From assembly GCF_018614075.1 (NCBI RefSeq), contig NZ_JAGGOZ010000122.1, positions 1 to 55,633 on the forward strand: a stretch of DNA of 55,633 bases, in the 5' to 3' direction. Below the pieces are notes generated by a model. The model did no database searches and was not told the DNA's origin. It saw only the letters and a program-made list of their open reading frames with translations. Below are positions 7,637 to 16,082 of the stretch, piece by piece. A program made the position numbers and the translations under genes. This DNA is from Streptomyces sp. ISL-94. GTDB lineage: Bacteria > Actinomycetota > Actinomycetes > Streptomycetales > Streptomycetaceae. The first letter of the stretch is position 1, and each line of letters opens with the position of its first letter.

Positions 7637-8188
7637 ATGAACAGCACCACCACTCCCGGAACCACCCCCACCGCCCGCAGCAGCAGCAGCAGCAGCAGCA
7701 GCGAGAGCGACCTCCAGATCGCCGGCGACATCCTCGCCGTCCAGCACCTCCTCCAGCCGCCCCGTGAACACCCGGCCACCGTCGCCGATTTCGTGGGCCT
7801 CGCCCGCTCCATCGCCGAGGACCGCGCCTCCTGGGAGCACCTCGTCCGCTACGACGCCACCACCCGCTGGTACCACCGGCTGCACACCGGCCCCGGCTAC
7901 GAGGTCTGGCTGCTGAGCTGGGTCCCCGGCCAGGGCAGCGGCCTGCACGACCACGGCGCCTCCTCCGGCGTGCTGACCGTCCTGGACGGCGAGCTCACCG
8001 AGCACACCCCGCGCGGACCGCTCACCCACCGCCCCGGCGCGCAGCGCGTCTTCGCCCCCGGCTACGCCCACGAGGTCGTCAACGACAGCCTCGACGGCGC
8101 GGTCAGCCTGCACGTCTACTTCCCGGGCCTGACCGAGATGCCGATGCACCACTGCTCCCCGGCCCGCCCGGAGTCCGTACCTGCCTGA
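7637..8188 (+). CDS. Cysteine dioxygenase family protein (cupin)
   Basis: A 183-residue cupin enzyme that oxidises cysteine to cysteine sulfinate with O2 in the cytoplasm. The iron ligands are visible: HDH at 104-106 in GSGLHDHGASSG, and H145 in FAPGYAHEVVND. The length fits bacterial cysteine dioxygenases. The N-terminus carries a run of eight serines (AGC repeat). ATG 7637 is preceded by GAGG with an 11-base spacer, somewhat long. It follows a polycysteine leader ORF, and fbiA starts 33 bases after its stop, so the three genes may share a transcript. A related thiol dioxygenase substrate such as 3-mercaptopropionate is possible, but the leader points to cysteine. Confidence 0.88.
   Translation: MNSTTTPGTTPTARSSSSSSSSESDLQIAGDILAVQHLLQPPREHPATVADFVGLARSIAEDRASWEHLVRYDATTRWYHRLHTGPGYEVWLLSWVPGQGSGLHDHGASSGVLTVLDGELTEHTPRGPLTHRPGAQRVFAPGYAHEVVNDSLDGAVSLHVYFPGLTEMPMHHCSPARPESVPA
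7679..7702 (+). repeat. AGC trinucleotide repeat, eight units, inside cysteine dioxygenase
   Basis: Eight perfect AGC codons encode Ser15-Ser22. The tract lies in the non-conserved N-terminus, where length change would be tolerated, so replication slippage would alter the length without breaking the frame. Confidence 0.9.
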
Positions 8189-8221
8189 CCAGGTCCGTCC
8201 GGGCCTGACAGACTTCGGTGC

Positions 8222-9196
8222 ATGCGCATTGTTGTTCTGGCCGGCGGTATAGGCGGCGCCCGGTTCCTCCGCGGACTCAAGTCGGCCGTGCCCGACGCTG
8301 ACATCACGGTCATCGGCAACACCGGTGACGACATTCACCTGTTCGGGCTCAAGGTGTGCCCCGATCTGGACACGGTGATGTACACCCTCGGCGGTGGCAT
8401 CAACGAGGACCAGGGCTGGGGCCGCACCGACGAGTCCTTCACCGTCAAGGAGGAGCTCGCCGCCTACGGGGTCGGACCCACCTGGTTCGGCCTCGGCGAC
8501 CGCGACTTCGCCACCCACATCGTCCGTACCCAGATGCTCGGCGCGGGCTACCCGCTGAGCGCCGTCACCGAGGCCCTCTGCGACCGCTGGCAGCCCGGCG
8601 TCCGGCTGCTGCCCATGTCCGACGACCGCGTCGAGACCCACGTCGCGATCACCGAGGCCGGCGCCGGCCGGCCTGGTTCTGCAGAGCGCCGCGTCATCCA
8701 CTTCCAGGAGTACTGGGTCCGGCTGCGCGCCTCGGTCGACGCGGAGGCCGTCGTCCCCGTAGGGGCCGAGCAGGCCAAGCCCGCGCCCGGCGTGCTGGAG
8801 GCCATCGCGGCCGCCGATGTGATCATCTTCCCGCCGTCCAACCCGGTGGTCTCGGTCGGGACGATCCTCTCCGTGCCCGGCATCCGGGAGGCCGTGGCCT
8901 CCTCGCAGGCCCCGGTCGTGGGCCTCTCCCCCATCGTCGGGGGCGCCCCCGTGCGCGGCATGGCCGACAAGGTGCTGGCCGCGGTCGGCGTCGAGTCCAC
9001 GGCCGCGGCGGTCGCCCTGCACTACGGGACCGGGCTGCTCGACGGCTGGCTCGTGGACACCGCCGACGCGGACGCCGTCGCCGAGGTGGAGGCCGCCGGG
9101 ATCACCTGCCGCGCGGTGCCGCTGATGATGACCGACCTGGAGGCCACCGCCGAGATGGCCCGGGCCGCGCTGGACCTGGCGGAGGCCTCGCGGTGA
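8222..9196 (+). CDS. fbiA: 2-phospho-L-lactate (phosphoenolpyruvate) transferase, F420 biosynthesis
   Basis: A 324-residue CofD/FbiA enzyme that transfers the phospholactyl or phosphoenolpyruvyl group from its guanylylated precursor onto the deazaflavin Fo, giving (dehydro) F420-0. The N-terminal Rossmann-like motif MRIVVLAGGIGGARFLRGL and the internal FGLGDRDFATH and PVVGLSPIVGG segments are family hallmarks. Its TGA overlaps the GTG of fbiB, so the two are translationally coupled. The length is normal. It lies 33 bases after cysteine dioxygenase with no terminator visible between them, which suggests shared transcription. Confidence 0.95.
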   Translation: MRIVVLAGGIGGARFLRGLKSAVPDADITVIGNTGDDIHLFGLKVCPDLDTVMYTLGGGINEDQGWGRTDESFTVKEELAAYGVGPTWFGLGDRDFATHIVRTQMLGAGYPLSAVTEALCDRWQPGVRLLPMSDDRVETHVAITEAGAGRPGSAERRVIHFQEYWVRLRASVDAEAVVPVGAEQAKPAPGVLEAIAAADVIIFPPSNPVVSVGTILSVPGIREAVASSQAPVVGLSPIVGGAPVRGMADKVLAAVGVESTAAAVALHYGTGLLDGWLVDTADADAVAEVEAAGITCRAVPLMMTDLEATAEMARAALDLAEASR

Positions 9197-10521
9197 CGGT
9201 CGTGCCCCCCGACCGCGTGCCTCCGGCGCGCGTGCCCTCGTACGAGGTGCGGGCGGTCGACGGGATACCGGAGGTCAGGGCGGGCGACGACCTGGCCAAG
9301 CTGATCGCGGTGGCCGCGCCCGGGCTGCGGGACGGGGACGTCCTGCTGGTCACCTCGAAGATCGTCTCGAAGGCGGAGGGCCGGATCGTCGAGGCCGATT
9401 CCCGCGACGAGGCGATCGACGCCGAGACCGTACGGGTGGTCGCGCGCCGGGGGCCCCTGCGGATCGTCGAGAACCGGCAGGGGCTGGTGATGGCGGCGGC
9501 CGGGGTGGACGCGTCCAACACGGCCCCCGGCACGGTGCTGCTGCTGCCCGAGGACCCCGACGCCTCGGCCGCCGCGATCCGCGCCGGGCTGCGCGACATC
9601 CTCTCCGTGGACGTCGGCGTGGTCGTGACGGACACGTTCGGGCGGCCCTGGCGCACCGGGCTGACGGACGTGGCGATCGGCTCGGCCGGGGTGCGGGTCC
9701 TGGACGACCTGCGCGGCGGCAGCGACGCCCACGGCAATCCGCTGAGCGCGACGATAGTGGCGACGGCGGACGAGCTGGCCGCGGCCGGAGACCTGGTCAA
9801 GGGCAAGGCGGCCGGTCTGCCGGTGGCCGTCGTACGCGGGCTGGCCCACGTACTGGGCGAGGGGTCGACGGCCCGGGACCTGGTGCGCACGCCGGCCGAC
9901 GACATGTTCCGGCTGGGCACCTCGGAGGCGGTACGGGAAGCCGTGACGCAGCGGCGTACCGTACGGGCCTTCACGGCCGGTCCGGTGGACCCGGGCGCGG
10001 TCCGGCGGGCGGTGGCGGCGGCCGTGACGGCCCCGGCTCCGCACCACACCACTCCGTGGCGGTTCGTGCTGCTGGAGTCGGCGGCGGCGCGGCGGGAGCT
10101 GCTGGACGCGATGCGCGACGCGTGGGTCGCGGACCTGCGGGCGGACGGCAAGTCCGAGGAGTCCATCGCGAAGCGGGTGCGGCGCGGGGAGGTGCTGCGG
10201 GCCGCCCCGTACCTGGTGGTGCCGTGCCTGGTGGCGGACGGGGCGCACGACTACGGGGACGCCCGGCGCGATGCGGCGGAGCGGGAGATGTTCGTGGTCG
10301 CGATGGGCGCGGGCGTGCAGAACTTCCTGGTGGCGCTGGCCGGGGAGCGGCTGGGGTCGGCGTGGGTGTCCTCGACGATGTTCTGCCGGGACGTGGTGCG
10401 CGAGGTGCTGCGGCTGCCGGACGACTGGGACCCGATGGGGGCGGTCGCGGTGGGGCATGCGGCCGAGCCGCCGCGGGAGCGGCCGGGGCGGCCGGCGGAG
10501 GACTTCATCGAGGTGCGGTGA
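9193..10521 (+). CDS. fbiB: Coenzyme F420-0:L-glutamate ligase, two-domain FbiB
   Basis: A 442-residue protein that adds the gamma-linked glutamate tail to F420. Residues about 15-245 form the CofE ligase domain (LLVTSKIVSKAEGR, DTFGRPWRTGLTDVAIG). Residues about 250-442 form the nitroreductase-like FMN domain (RRTVRAFTAGPVDPGAVRR, HHTTPWRFV) that in actinobacteria is fused to the ligase and reduces dehydro-F420-0. The GTG start at 9193 overlaps the fbiA stop by four bases. The domain order and length match mycobacterial FbiB. Confidence 0.95.
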   Translation: MTVVPPDRVPPARVPSYEVRAVDGIPEVRAGDDLAKLIAVAAPGLRDGDVLLVTSKIVSKAEGRIVEADSRDEAIDAETVRVVARRGPLRIVENRQGLVMAAAGVDASNTAPGTVLLLPEDPDASAAAIRAGLRDILSVDVGVVVTDTFGRPWRTGLTDVAIGSAGVRVLDDLRGGSDAHGNPLSATIVATADELAAAGDLVKGKAAGLPVAVVRGLAHVLGEGSTARDLVRTPADDMFRLGTSEAVREAVTQRRTVRAFTAGPVDPGAVRRAVAAAVTAPAPHHTTPWRFVLLESAAARRELLDAMRDAWVADLRADGKSEESIAKRVRRGEVLRAAPYLVVPCLVADGAHDYGDARRDAAEREMFVVAMGAGVQNFLVALAGERLGSAWVSSTMFCRDVVREVLRLPDDWDPMGAVAVGHAAEPPRERPGRPAEDFIEVR

Positions 10522-10539
10522 GCGGGCGCGGCAGGCGGG

Positions 10540-10650
10540 TCACGACTGCCACGCGGCGACGAAGGACATCAGAACGCCGGACGCGGTGAAGAGGAGACCG
10601 CCCCTGAGGAGCCCGAGGAGGAGGACCATCTTCCACATGGATCTGACCAT
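10540..10650 (-). CDS. Small 36-residue predicted membrane peptide
   Basis: The ORF reads MVRSMWKMVLLLGLLRGG then LLFTASGVLMSFVAAWQS. The central 20-odd residues are strongly hydrophobic, flanked by basic residues on the N-side, as in single-span small membrane proteins. It sits 36 bases downstream of the DNA glycosylase gene on the same strand. No clear ribosome site is visible; an internal ATG (Met5) could also start it. It resembles no family I recognise, and coding status rests only on composition and position. Confidence 0.45.
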   Translation of the reverse strand: MVRSMWKMVLLLGLLRGGLLFTASGVLMSFVAAWQS

Positions 10651-10686
10651 GGCGGGGCCGGGGCGGCGGCGCCATGGAGCGACCGC

Positions 10687-11709
10687 TCAGAGCTTGCCGA
10701 TATCGGTCCGGGGCATCTTCGGAGTGCGACGGGGCGGTACGCGGCCCGCGAGGAGGGTCAGGCGGGCGGCGCGGTGGCGCTGGCCGGCGTAGGGGGCGAG
10801 GAGCTCCAGCATGGCGGCGTCGTCGGCGTCGCGGTCGCCCGCGAGGGCGTAGCCGACGATGCCGGGGAGGTGCAGGTCGCCGGTGGTGACGGCGTCGGGG
10901 TCGCCGTTGCTGCGCTGGAGGGTCTCCGCGGAGGTCCACGGGCCGATGCCGGGCACGGCCTCCAGCCGGGCGGCGGCCTGCGCGGGCGCCATGGCGGCGG
11001 CCTCCTCCAGGCGGTTCGCGACGCGGACGGCGCGGAGGATGGTGGCGGAGCGTTTGGCGTCGACGCCGGCCTTGTGCCAGTCCCAGGACGGGATCCGGGC
11101 CCAGGTGGCGGTGGCGGGCATGACGTACAGGCCCTGCGGGTGCGGATGCTGCGGGCCGGGGGCGGGCTCCCCGTACTGCCGTACGAGGCGGCGCCAGGCG
11201 CGGTAGGCCTCGTCGGCGGTGACCTTCTGCTCCAGGACGGTGGGGATCAGGGACTCCAGGACCAGTCCGGTGCGGGTGAGGCGCAGGCCCGGGCGGCGGC
11301 GGTGGCTGGCGTGCAGGAGGCGGTGGCGGGGGACGAAGGCGGCGGGGTCGTCGCCGGCGCCGAGGAGTGCGGGGAGCTGTTCGAGGATCCAGTCGGCGCC
11401 GGGACCCCAGGCTTCGGCGTCGATGTCGCCGGCGCCGTTGTCGCTGCCGCTCTTGGATACACGGAGCGTGGCGGGGCCCTGGGGGGTCTGGCTCGCCTTC
11501 CAGATGGAGCCGTCGGGGGTGATGCGGAACGTGGGGTCGGCGGAGCCGCGCCGGAGCGGGCCGAGCGTGAGCCCGAGGTCGACGGGGCCGTCGGGGATCC
11601 AGCGGCGGCCCTTGGCCCCGGCTCCCGCGGCGCGGCCCTGCCCGGGAGGTACGTCGGTGCGGCCTCCGCGCGCGGCGGTGGGGGTGAGGGGATCGAAGCG
11701 GCCGGCCAT
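10687..11709 (-). CDS. DNA-3-methyladenine glycosylase II-type (HhH-GPD) repair protein
   Basis: A 340-residue protein of the AlkA/HhH-GPD superfamily, which excises alkylated bases. The helix-hairpin-helix reads LEAVPGIGPWTSAETL, and the downstream TTGDLHLPG carries the catalytic aspartate. The lysine characteristic of bifunctional glycosylases is absent from the hairpin, so it should be monofunctional. The first 90 residues are a divergent N-terminal beta domain. The start MAGRFDPLT at 11709 was chosen over longer readings because upstream sequence is repeat-rich and noncoding. The N-terminal 30 residues are low complexity. Confidence 0.85.
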   Translation of the reverse strand: MAGRFDPLTPTAARGGRTDVPPGQGRAAGAGAKGRRWIPDGPVDLGLTLGPLRRGSADPTFRITPDGSIWKASQTPQGPATLRVSKSGSDNGAGDIDAEAWGPGADWILEQLPALLGAGDDPAAFVPRHRLLHASHRRRPGLRLTRTGLVLESLIPTVLEQKVTADEAYRAWRRLVRQYGEPAPGPQHPHPQGLYVMPATATWARIPSWDWHKAGVDAKRSATILRAVRVANRLEEAAAMAPAQAAARLEAVPGIGPWTSAETLQRSNGDPDAVTTGDLHLPGIVGYALAGDRDADDAAMLELLAPYAGQRHRAARLTLLAGRVPPRRTPKMPRTDIGKL

Positions 11710-11780
11710 GCGTCGAGCGTATCCCTGAGGCCGGGCGGGCGGACCCGGCCCCACCCCCGGTGGCTCCGCCCCGCACCCCG

Positions 11781-11977
11781 CGCCTCAAACGCCGGCGAGG
11801 CTGAATCTGCCCCGCTCAGTGGACACGTGCCGGCACAGGAACGGGCCTCCGCCCCGCGCCTCCCGGCAAGGCTGAATTTGCCTCCTCAGTGGGCACGTGC
11901 CGGCACAAGACCGGGGCGCCGCCCCGTGCCTCGAAGGGCGGGCGGGGCCATATTCAGCCTCGCCGGCGTTTGAGGCG
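11781..11977. repeat. Long inverted repeat with 26-bp perfect arms
   Basis: Left arm 11781-11806 (CGCCTCAAACGCCGGCGAGG plus CTGAAT) and right arm 11952-11977 are perfect inverted copies separated by 145 bases. Half-copies or palindromic versions recur at about 12052, 35225-35250 and 49816-49860, so it is a dispersed intergenic family in this genome. The region 11710-12150 contains no gene. Confidence 0.8.
11801..11938. repeat. Two imperfect tandem repeats of about 71 bases
   Basis: Unit 1 begins CTGAATCTGCCCCGCTCAGT at 11801; unit 2 begins CTGAATTTGCCTCCTCAGT at 11872. Both continue through GGACACGTGCCGGCACA or GGGCACGTGCCGGCACA, which contains the palindrome CACGTG next to GCCGGC. They sit between the arms of the larger inverted repeat. 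No coding potential is evident. Confidence 0.7.
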
Positions 11978-12090
11978 CGGGGTCTGGGGCGGAGCCCCAG
12001 GGAGCCCGGGCGCAGCCCGGGGCCGCTTGCGCAGCGGCGGTGCAGACGGCGACCCCGCGCCGGCGATTGAGGCACGGGGCGGAGCCCCGG

Positions 12091-12130
12091 GGGTGGGCCC
12101 AGGGGTGGGGCCCAGGGGTGGGGCCCAGGG
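12091..12130. repeat. Triplicated GGGTGGGGCCCAG tandem repeat
   Basis: Three consecutive 12-13-base copies lie just downstream of the amidase stop. The G-runs and GGGCCC centres can fold into hairpins, so the repeat may add to termination of the amidase transcript. Confidence 0.65.
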
Positions 12131-12150
12131 GGCCTGCGGACCGCCGGGGG

Positions 12151-13542
12151 CTACGGGCGGCCCTGGAGTTTGGCCGACGTCGTGCGGGTGGCCGGGAGTT
12201 TGCCGTACAGCTTCTTGCCGGGGCATTCCGTGGCGAAGCCGTCCCGGTGGCCCGAGATGACGTTCATCGACACGTTCTTGCCCTTGGTGTAGAGGTTGCC
12301 GCCGCCCGATTTCAGGGTCGTCTTCGCCCGCGGGTCCCTGCCGAAGAAGCCGAGCTTCCAGGCCGTGAGGCGGGCGACCGCGTCGACCGCCGCCGCCGGC
12401 GGGGCCGTGGTGGTGTAGGTGCCCAGGACCGCCACGCCCATGCTGTCCGTGTTGAAGCCCATCGTGTGCGCGCCGAGCACCGGCTTGGAGACCCCGCCCG
12501 CGCGGCCCTCGTAGACCGTGCCGCACTTGTCGACGGCGAAGTTGTAGCCGATGTCCCGCCAGCCGCTGCTCAGCACGTGGTAGCGGTACAGGCTGCGGAT
12601 CACGGCCGGCGCGTCCTTGCAGGCGTAGTTGTTGCCGGAGGCGCTGTGGTGGACGAAGGCCGCCTTGACCGTGTTCGTGTAGACGAAGCCCGACTCGCGC
12701 AGGCTCTCGTCCGCGCCCCACCCCTTGCGGGTGACGATGCGCGGGCGCGGGCCGATGTAGGGGCGGGCCGCCTCGCTCAGCTCGCCTTCGCTCGCGAAGA
12801 TCGCGTCGGCGGTGGAGTCGGCCTTGTCGAGGGCGGTGATCTCGTTCGCGCCCAGCTCGGCGTGCGGCAGGTTCGCGGCGGAGGACTCGGCCATCTCCAT
12901 CGTCATGCCCGGCACCGCCACCTCCTCGCCCTTGTCGTCGCCTTCGGGGTCGCTGTTCTTGCCGTCCGACGCCGACGGCGGCGTTTCCGCACCCGGGTCG
13001 ACGAGTTCGATCCGCATGCCCGAGGGCAGCCGGGAGGCCGCGCGGCCGGCCGGGGCGTCCGGTTCCGCCTGGACCCGGACCTCGACGCCGTCGGACGCGC
13101 CGACCCACAGGGGTGCGGTGGCGCCGCGGACCCGGCCGGAGCCGCGTTCCGCCGCGTCGGGGTCGGCCGCGTGCTCGCTGTTGTGCGTCTCGACGTCCTG
13201 CCAGTCGGACCAGGTCGCCGTCCGCAGGGAACGGGTGCGGACCTGGACCCGGCCGTGGAGCTGGGTCGCGACGTCGTCCCAGACGACGCCGACCAGCGAG
13301 AACGTCTTGACCTCGCGGGCGGCCAGGCCCTGTGTCTCGGGGAGGCGGGGCGAGGCGCTCATGCCGGGGACGCCGGGGGTCCGGTCGGCCGAGGGTCCCA
13401 GGGGGACGAGCGGCAGCGACTGGGTGGACCCGGCGGGGGTCACGGGGGAGCCCTCAGCCAGGGCCGGAGTAGGGAGCGCGAGCGGCAGGGCCAGTGCGGC
13501 AGCCGTCGCGACGCCGATCGAGGAAGCAAGGAATCCACGCAT
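12151..13542 (-). CDS. Secreted N-acetylmuramoyl-L-alanine amidase (PGRP type)
   Basis: A 463-residue exported amidase that cleaves the amide between MurNAc and the stem peptide. The signal peptide is MRGFLASSIGVATAAALALP with an Ala-rich cleavage zone near residue 29. The C-terminal PGRP/amidase_2 domain starts at about residue 265 with IVTRKGWGADESLR. Zinc ligands are visible as VHHSASGN, the SGHRDGF histidine, and the TECPG cysteine. The middle region is a mixed charged linker. The ATG at 13542 is chosen because it begins the signal peptide; upstream codons lack one. It is divergent from the TIGR03089 gene with a 139-base gap. Confidence 0.92.
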   Translation of the reverse strand: MRGFLASSIGVATAAALALPLALPTPALAEGSPVTPAGSTQSLPLVPLGPSADRTPGVPGMSASPRLPETQGLAAREVKTFSLVGVVWDDVATQLHGRVQVRTRSLRTATWSDWQDVETHNSEHAADPDAAERGSGRVRGATAPLWVGASDGVEVRVQAEPDAPAGRAASRLPSGMRIELVDPGAETPPSASDGKNSDPEGDDKGEEVAVPGMTMEMAESSAANLPHAELGANEITALDKADSTADAIFASEGELSEAARPYIGPRPRIVTRKGWGADESLRESGFVYTNTVKAAFVHHSASGNNYACKDAPAVIRSLYRYHVLSSGWRDIGYNFAVDKCGTVYEGRAGGVSKPVLGAHTMGFNTDSMGVAVLGTYTTTAPPAAAVDAVARLTAWKLGFFGRDPRAKTTLKSGGGNLYTKGKNVSMNVISGHRDGFATECPGKKLYGKLPATRTTSAKLQGRP

Positions 13543-13681
13543 GAAAAGGATCGTGAGTACCCCCGGCGCCCGGCGCCATCCGGGAACTGACGCTCCGTCC
13601 GGTGGCGGAGCCCGCATCGCCCCCCGGACGGATGAGCCGGGGGCCGCCGTACGGGGGAGGGGCCCGCGTACGCTGGGGCGG

Positions 13682-14431
13682 GTGAACGCCAACGACCGCA
13701 CCCCTGCCGACCTGCTGCGATCCGCGCTCGCCGCCGATCCGGGCCGCCCGCTCGTCACCTTCTACGACGACGCCACGGGCGAGCGGGTGGAATTGTCCGT
13801 CGCCACCTTCGCCAATTGGGTGGCGAAGACCGCCAATCTGCTCCAGGGCGACCTGGGCGCCGAGCCCGGCGACCGGCTCGCGCTGATGCTCCCCGCGCAC
13901 TGGCAGAGCGCCGTGTGGCTGCTCGCCTGCGCCTCCGTCGGGGTCGTCGCCGAGGTGGACGGCGATCCGGGCGACGCCGACCTCGTCGTCAGCGGGCCGG
14001 ACACCCTGGACCGGGCCCTGGCGTGCGGAGGGGAGCGGGTGGCGCTCGCGCTGCGGCCGCTCGGCGGACGGTTCCCTCAGCCGCCGGCCGGGTTCGCCGA
14101 CTACGCCGTGGAGGTGCCGGGGCAGGGCGACCGCTTCGCTCCCTTCGTGCCGGTGGATCCCGAGGGGCCGGGCCTGGCCGTCGGCGGCGAGGAGCTCTCG
14201 TACGCGGCACTCACCGCCCGCGCCCGCGAGGACGCGGCGAAGCTCGGTCTAGGTGAGGGCTCGCGGGTGCTGACCGGGCTCGGCTACGACACCTGGGAGG
14301 GGCTGTCGGCGGGGCTCTTCGCGCCGCTGGCCGCCGGCGGGTCCGTGGTGCTGTGCCGGAATCTGGAGCGGCTGTCGGCCGACGGGCTGGCACAGCGCAC
14401 CGAGAGCGAGCGCGTCACCCACACGGTCTGA
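13682..14431 (+). CDS. TIGR03089 family protein (truncated adenylate-forming-like)
   Basis: A 249-residue actinobacterial protein from GTG (VNANDRTPADLLRSAL). It resembles the N-terminal part of AMP-binding acyl-CoA synthetases (VTFYDDATGERVELS, LMLPAHWQSAVWLLACASVG) but stops before the catalytic C-terminal half, which is normal for the TIGR03089 family. Its biochemical role is unknown. It precedes the first of the LCP genes by 178 bases, which suggests but does not prove a link to envelope assembly. Confidence 0.85.
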   Translation: MNANDRTPADLLRSALAADPGRPLVTFYDDATGERVELSVATFANWVAKTANLLQGDLGAEPGDRLALMLPAHWQSAVWLLACASVGVVAEVDGDPGDADLVVSGPDTLDRALACGGERVALALRPLGGRFPQPPAGFADYAVEVPGQGDRFAPFVPVDPEGPGLAVGGEELSYAALTARAREDAAKLGLGEGSRVLTGLGYDTWEGLSAGLFAPLAAGGSVVLCRNLERLSADGLAQRTESERVTHTV

Positions 14432-14480
14432 CCGGCGGCCTGCCCCCCTCACCCACACTGATTGATGTCGAGAACGGGCG

Positions 14481-14497
14481 ATTTGTCACCCACATGG
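14481..14497 (+). promoter_or_regulatory. Motif shared by two LCP upstream regions, copy 1
   Basis: ATTTGTCACCCACATGG lies 112 bases before the first LCP gene. Fifteen of 17 bases recur at 15928-15944 before the second LCP gene. Both sites are in otherwise noncoding DNA, so this could be a common promoter element or operator. Confidence 0.4.
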
Positions 14498-14608
14498 CCC
14501 TAGACAGGGCCCTGCCCCCGGGCCCCTGCCGCATCCCGGAGGGAGGATCGGCAGTGGCCGTGCTCACTCGTACGGCTGCTTGTCGTAGCGGCGAGGGGAC
14601 GGACGCCA

Positions 14609-15859
14609 GTGACGAAGAGCGGAGGCACGCCGGGCGGGCTCGATGCGGCCGCCGGAGGCAGTCCCAGGCCTCCGCACAGCCGCAGGCGCCGCCTGCTGCG
14701 CTGGATCGGTCTCGGGGTCGCCTTCCTGGTCCTGGCGGGGGCGGCCACCGGCTGGTGGCTCTACAACAAGCTCGACGGGAACATCACCGAGGACACCTCG
14801 GCGGCGGCCGAGCTGCGGCGCTACGAGCGCGAGCGGCCCGCACACTTCGCCGCCGGGGCCCAGAACATCCTCCTGATCGGCTCGGACTCGCGCTCCGGCA
14901 GCGACAACGCCCGGTACGGACAGGACCAGGGCACCCAGCGCTCGGACACCACGATCCTGCTGCACCTGCCGGCGGACCGGCGGAGCACGACAGCGGTGTC
15001 GATACCCCGGGATCTGATGGCGGAGATACCGGCCTGCCTGAAGGCGGACGGGAGCCGCAGCGACGAGCGGTTCTCGCAGTTCAACTGGGCCTTCCAGTGG
15101 GGCGGGGCCGCCTGCACGATCCGTACGGTGGAGAAGATCACCGGAATCCGGGTCGACCACCACATGGTGATCGACTTCGGCGGCTTCAAGAAGATGGTCG
15201 ACGCCATAGGCGGGGTGGAGGTCTGCCTCAAGGAGCCCATGAACGACTCCGAGGCCAAGCTGCGGCTGCCCGCCGGGCGCCAGACCCTCCAGGGCGAGCA
15301 GGCGCTCGGCTTCGTACGGGCCCGCTACAGCCTGGGCAACGGCAGCGACACGGAACGGATGGAGCGCCAGCAGCAGTTCCTCGGCTCGCTCGTCAGGAAG
15401 GTGCAGAGCAACGGGGTTCTGCTCAATCCGGGCCGGCTGTACCCGCTGCTGGACGCGGCGACCTCCTCGGTGACCACGGACCCGGCACTGGCCTCGCTGC
15501 GCGGCCTGTACGAACTCGCACGGGGCATACGGGACACACCGACCGACCGGGTCATGTTCCTGACCGTGCCCCGGAAGCCGTACGCCGCCGACCCGAACCG
15601 CGACGAGCTGGTCGAGCCGGACGCGGCCCGGCTGTTCCGGCAGCTGCGGATGGACCTGCCGGTCACCGTCACCCCGCCGCCGCCCGAGCCGGAGCAGAAG
15701 CCCGAGCCGAAGCCCGTGAGCACGATCGGGCCGGCGCCGGTCACGGGGACGGCGGCGGCCGCGGATCCGACGGATCCGGCCGAGGGGGGAACCACCCCGG
15801 CCCCCGTGCCCGTCCCCACCTTCACCGGGACCACCGCGGGGACCGCCGACTGCCGGTAA
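14609..15859 (+). CDS. LytR-CpsA-Psr family wall-polymer ligase 1
   Basis: A 416-residue type II membrane protein. LCP proteins transfer lipid-linked glycopolymers onto peptidoglycan outside the membrane. A basic N-terminus (RRRR) and one span at 31-52 are followed by the LCP domain from about residue 85: ILLIGSDSR, RSDTTILLHLP, VSIPRDLMAEIP (catalytic-site Arg/Asp), QFNWAFQWGG, and GEQALGFVRARYS. The last 60 residues are Pro/Glu-rich, with no LytR_C domain. The GTG start has a GGGGAC-type ribosome site. It is the first of five LCP genes within 10 kb. Confidence 0.93.
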   Translation: MTKSGGTPGGLDAAAGGSPRPPHSRRRRLLRWIGLGVAFLVLAGAATGWWLYNKLDGNITEDTSAAAELRRYERERPAHFAAGAQNILLIGSDSRSGSDNARYGQDQGTQRSDTTILLHLPADRRSTTAVSIPRDLMAEIPACLKADGSRSDERFSQFNWAFQWGGAACTIRTVEKITGIRVDHHMVIDFGGFKKMVDAIGGVEVCLKEPMNDSEAKLRLPAGRQTLQGEQALGFVRARYSLGNGSDTERMERQQQFLGSLVRKVQSNGVLLNPGRLYPLLDAATSSVTTDPALASLRGLYELARGIRDTPTDRVMFLTVPRKPYAADPNRDELVEPDAARLFRQLRMDLPVTVTPPPPEPEQKPEPKPVSTIGPAPVTGTAAAADPTDPAEGGTTPAPVPVPTFTGTTAGTADCR

Positions 15860-15927
15860 AGCAATCCCAAAAGCCGGTGCCCGAATCGAGCGGTATGGGT
15901 GGTTCACCCCGTTATAAGGGGAGTGGA

Positions 15928-15944
15928 ATTTGTCACCAGCATGG
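15928..15944 (+). promoter_or_regulatory. Motif shared by two LCP upstream regions, copy 2
   Basis: ATTTGTCACCAGCATGG lies 139 bases before the second LCP gene, in the 223-base gap between LCP 1 and LCP 2. It matches the 14481 copy at 15 of 17 positions. An AT-rich GTTATAAGGGG precedes it. Confidence 0.4.
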
Positions 15945-16082
15945 TTTGCAGCCGAATCTGACGGATAAGGTGAGCGATCCGGTGCCCCGGCCGGACCAGA
16001 GACCGGGCACCCGTAGCCGGATCGTTGACCGTGCGCCCCGGGGAGGCGCGTCGCGAGGCACCCGACGGAGGATCGAGCAACC

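Noticed and set aside
8356..10521. A single 721-codon frame joining fbiA region and fbiB.
   Set aside because: Its first 270 codons are Arg/Pro shadow of fbiA; only the part from 9193 is FbiB.
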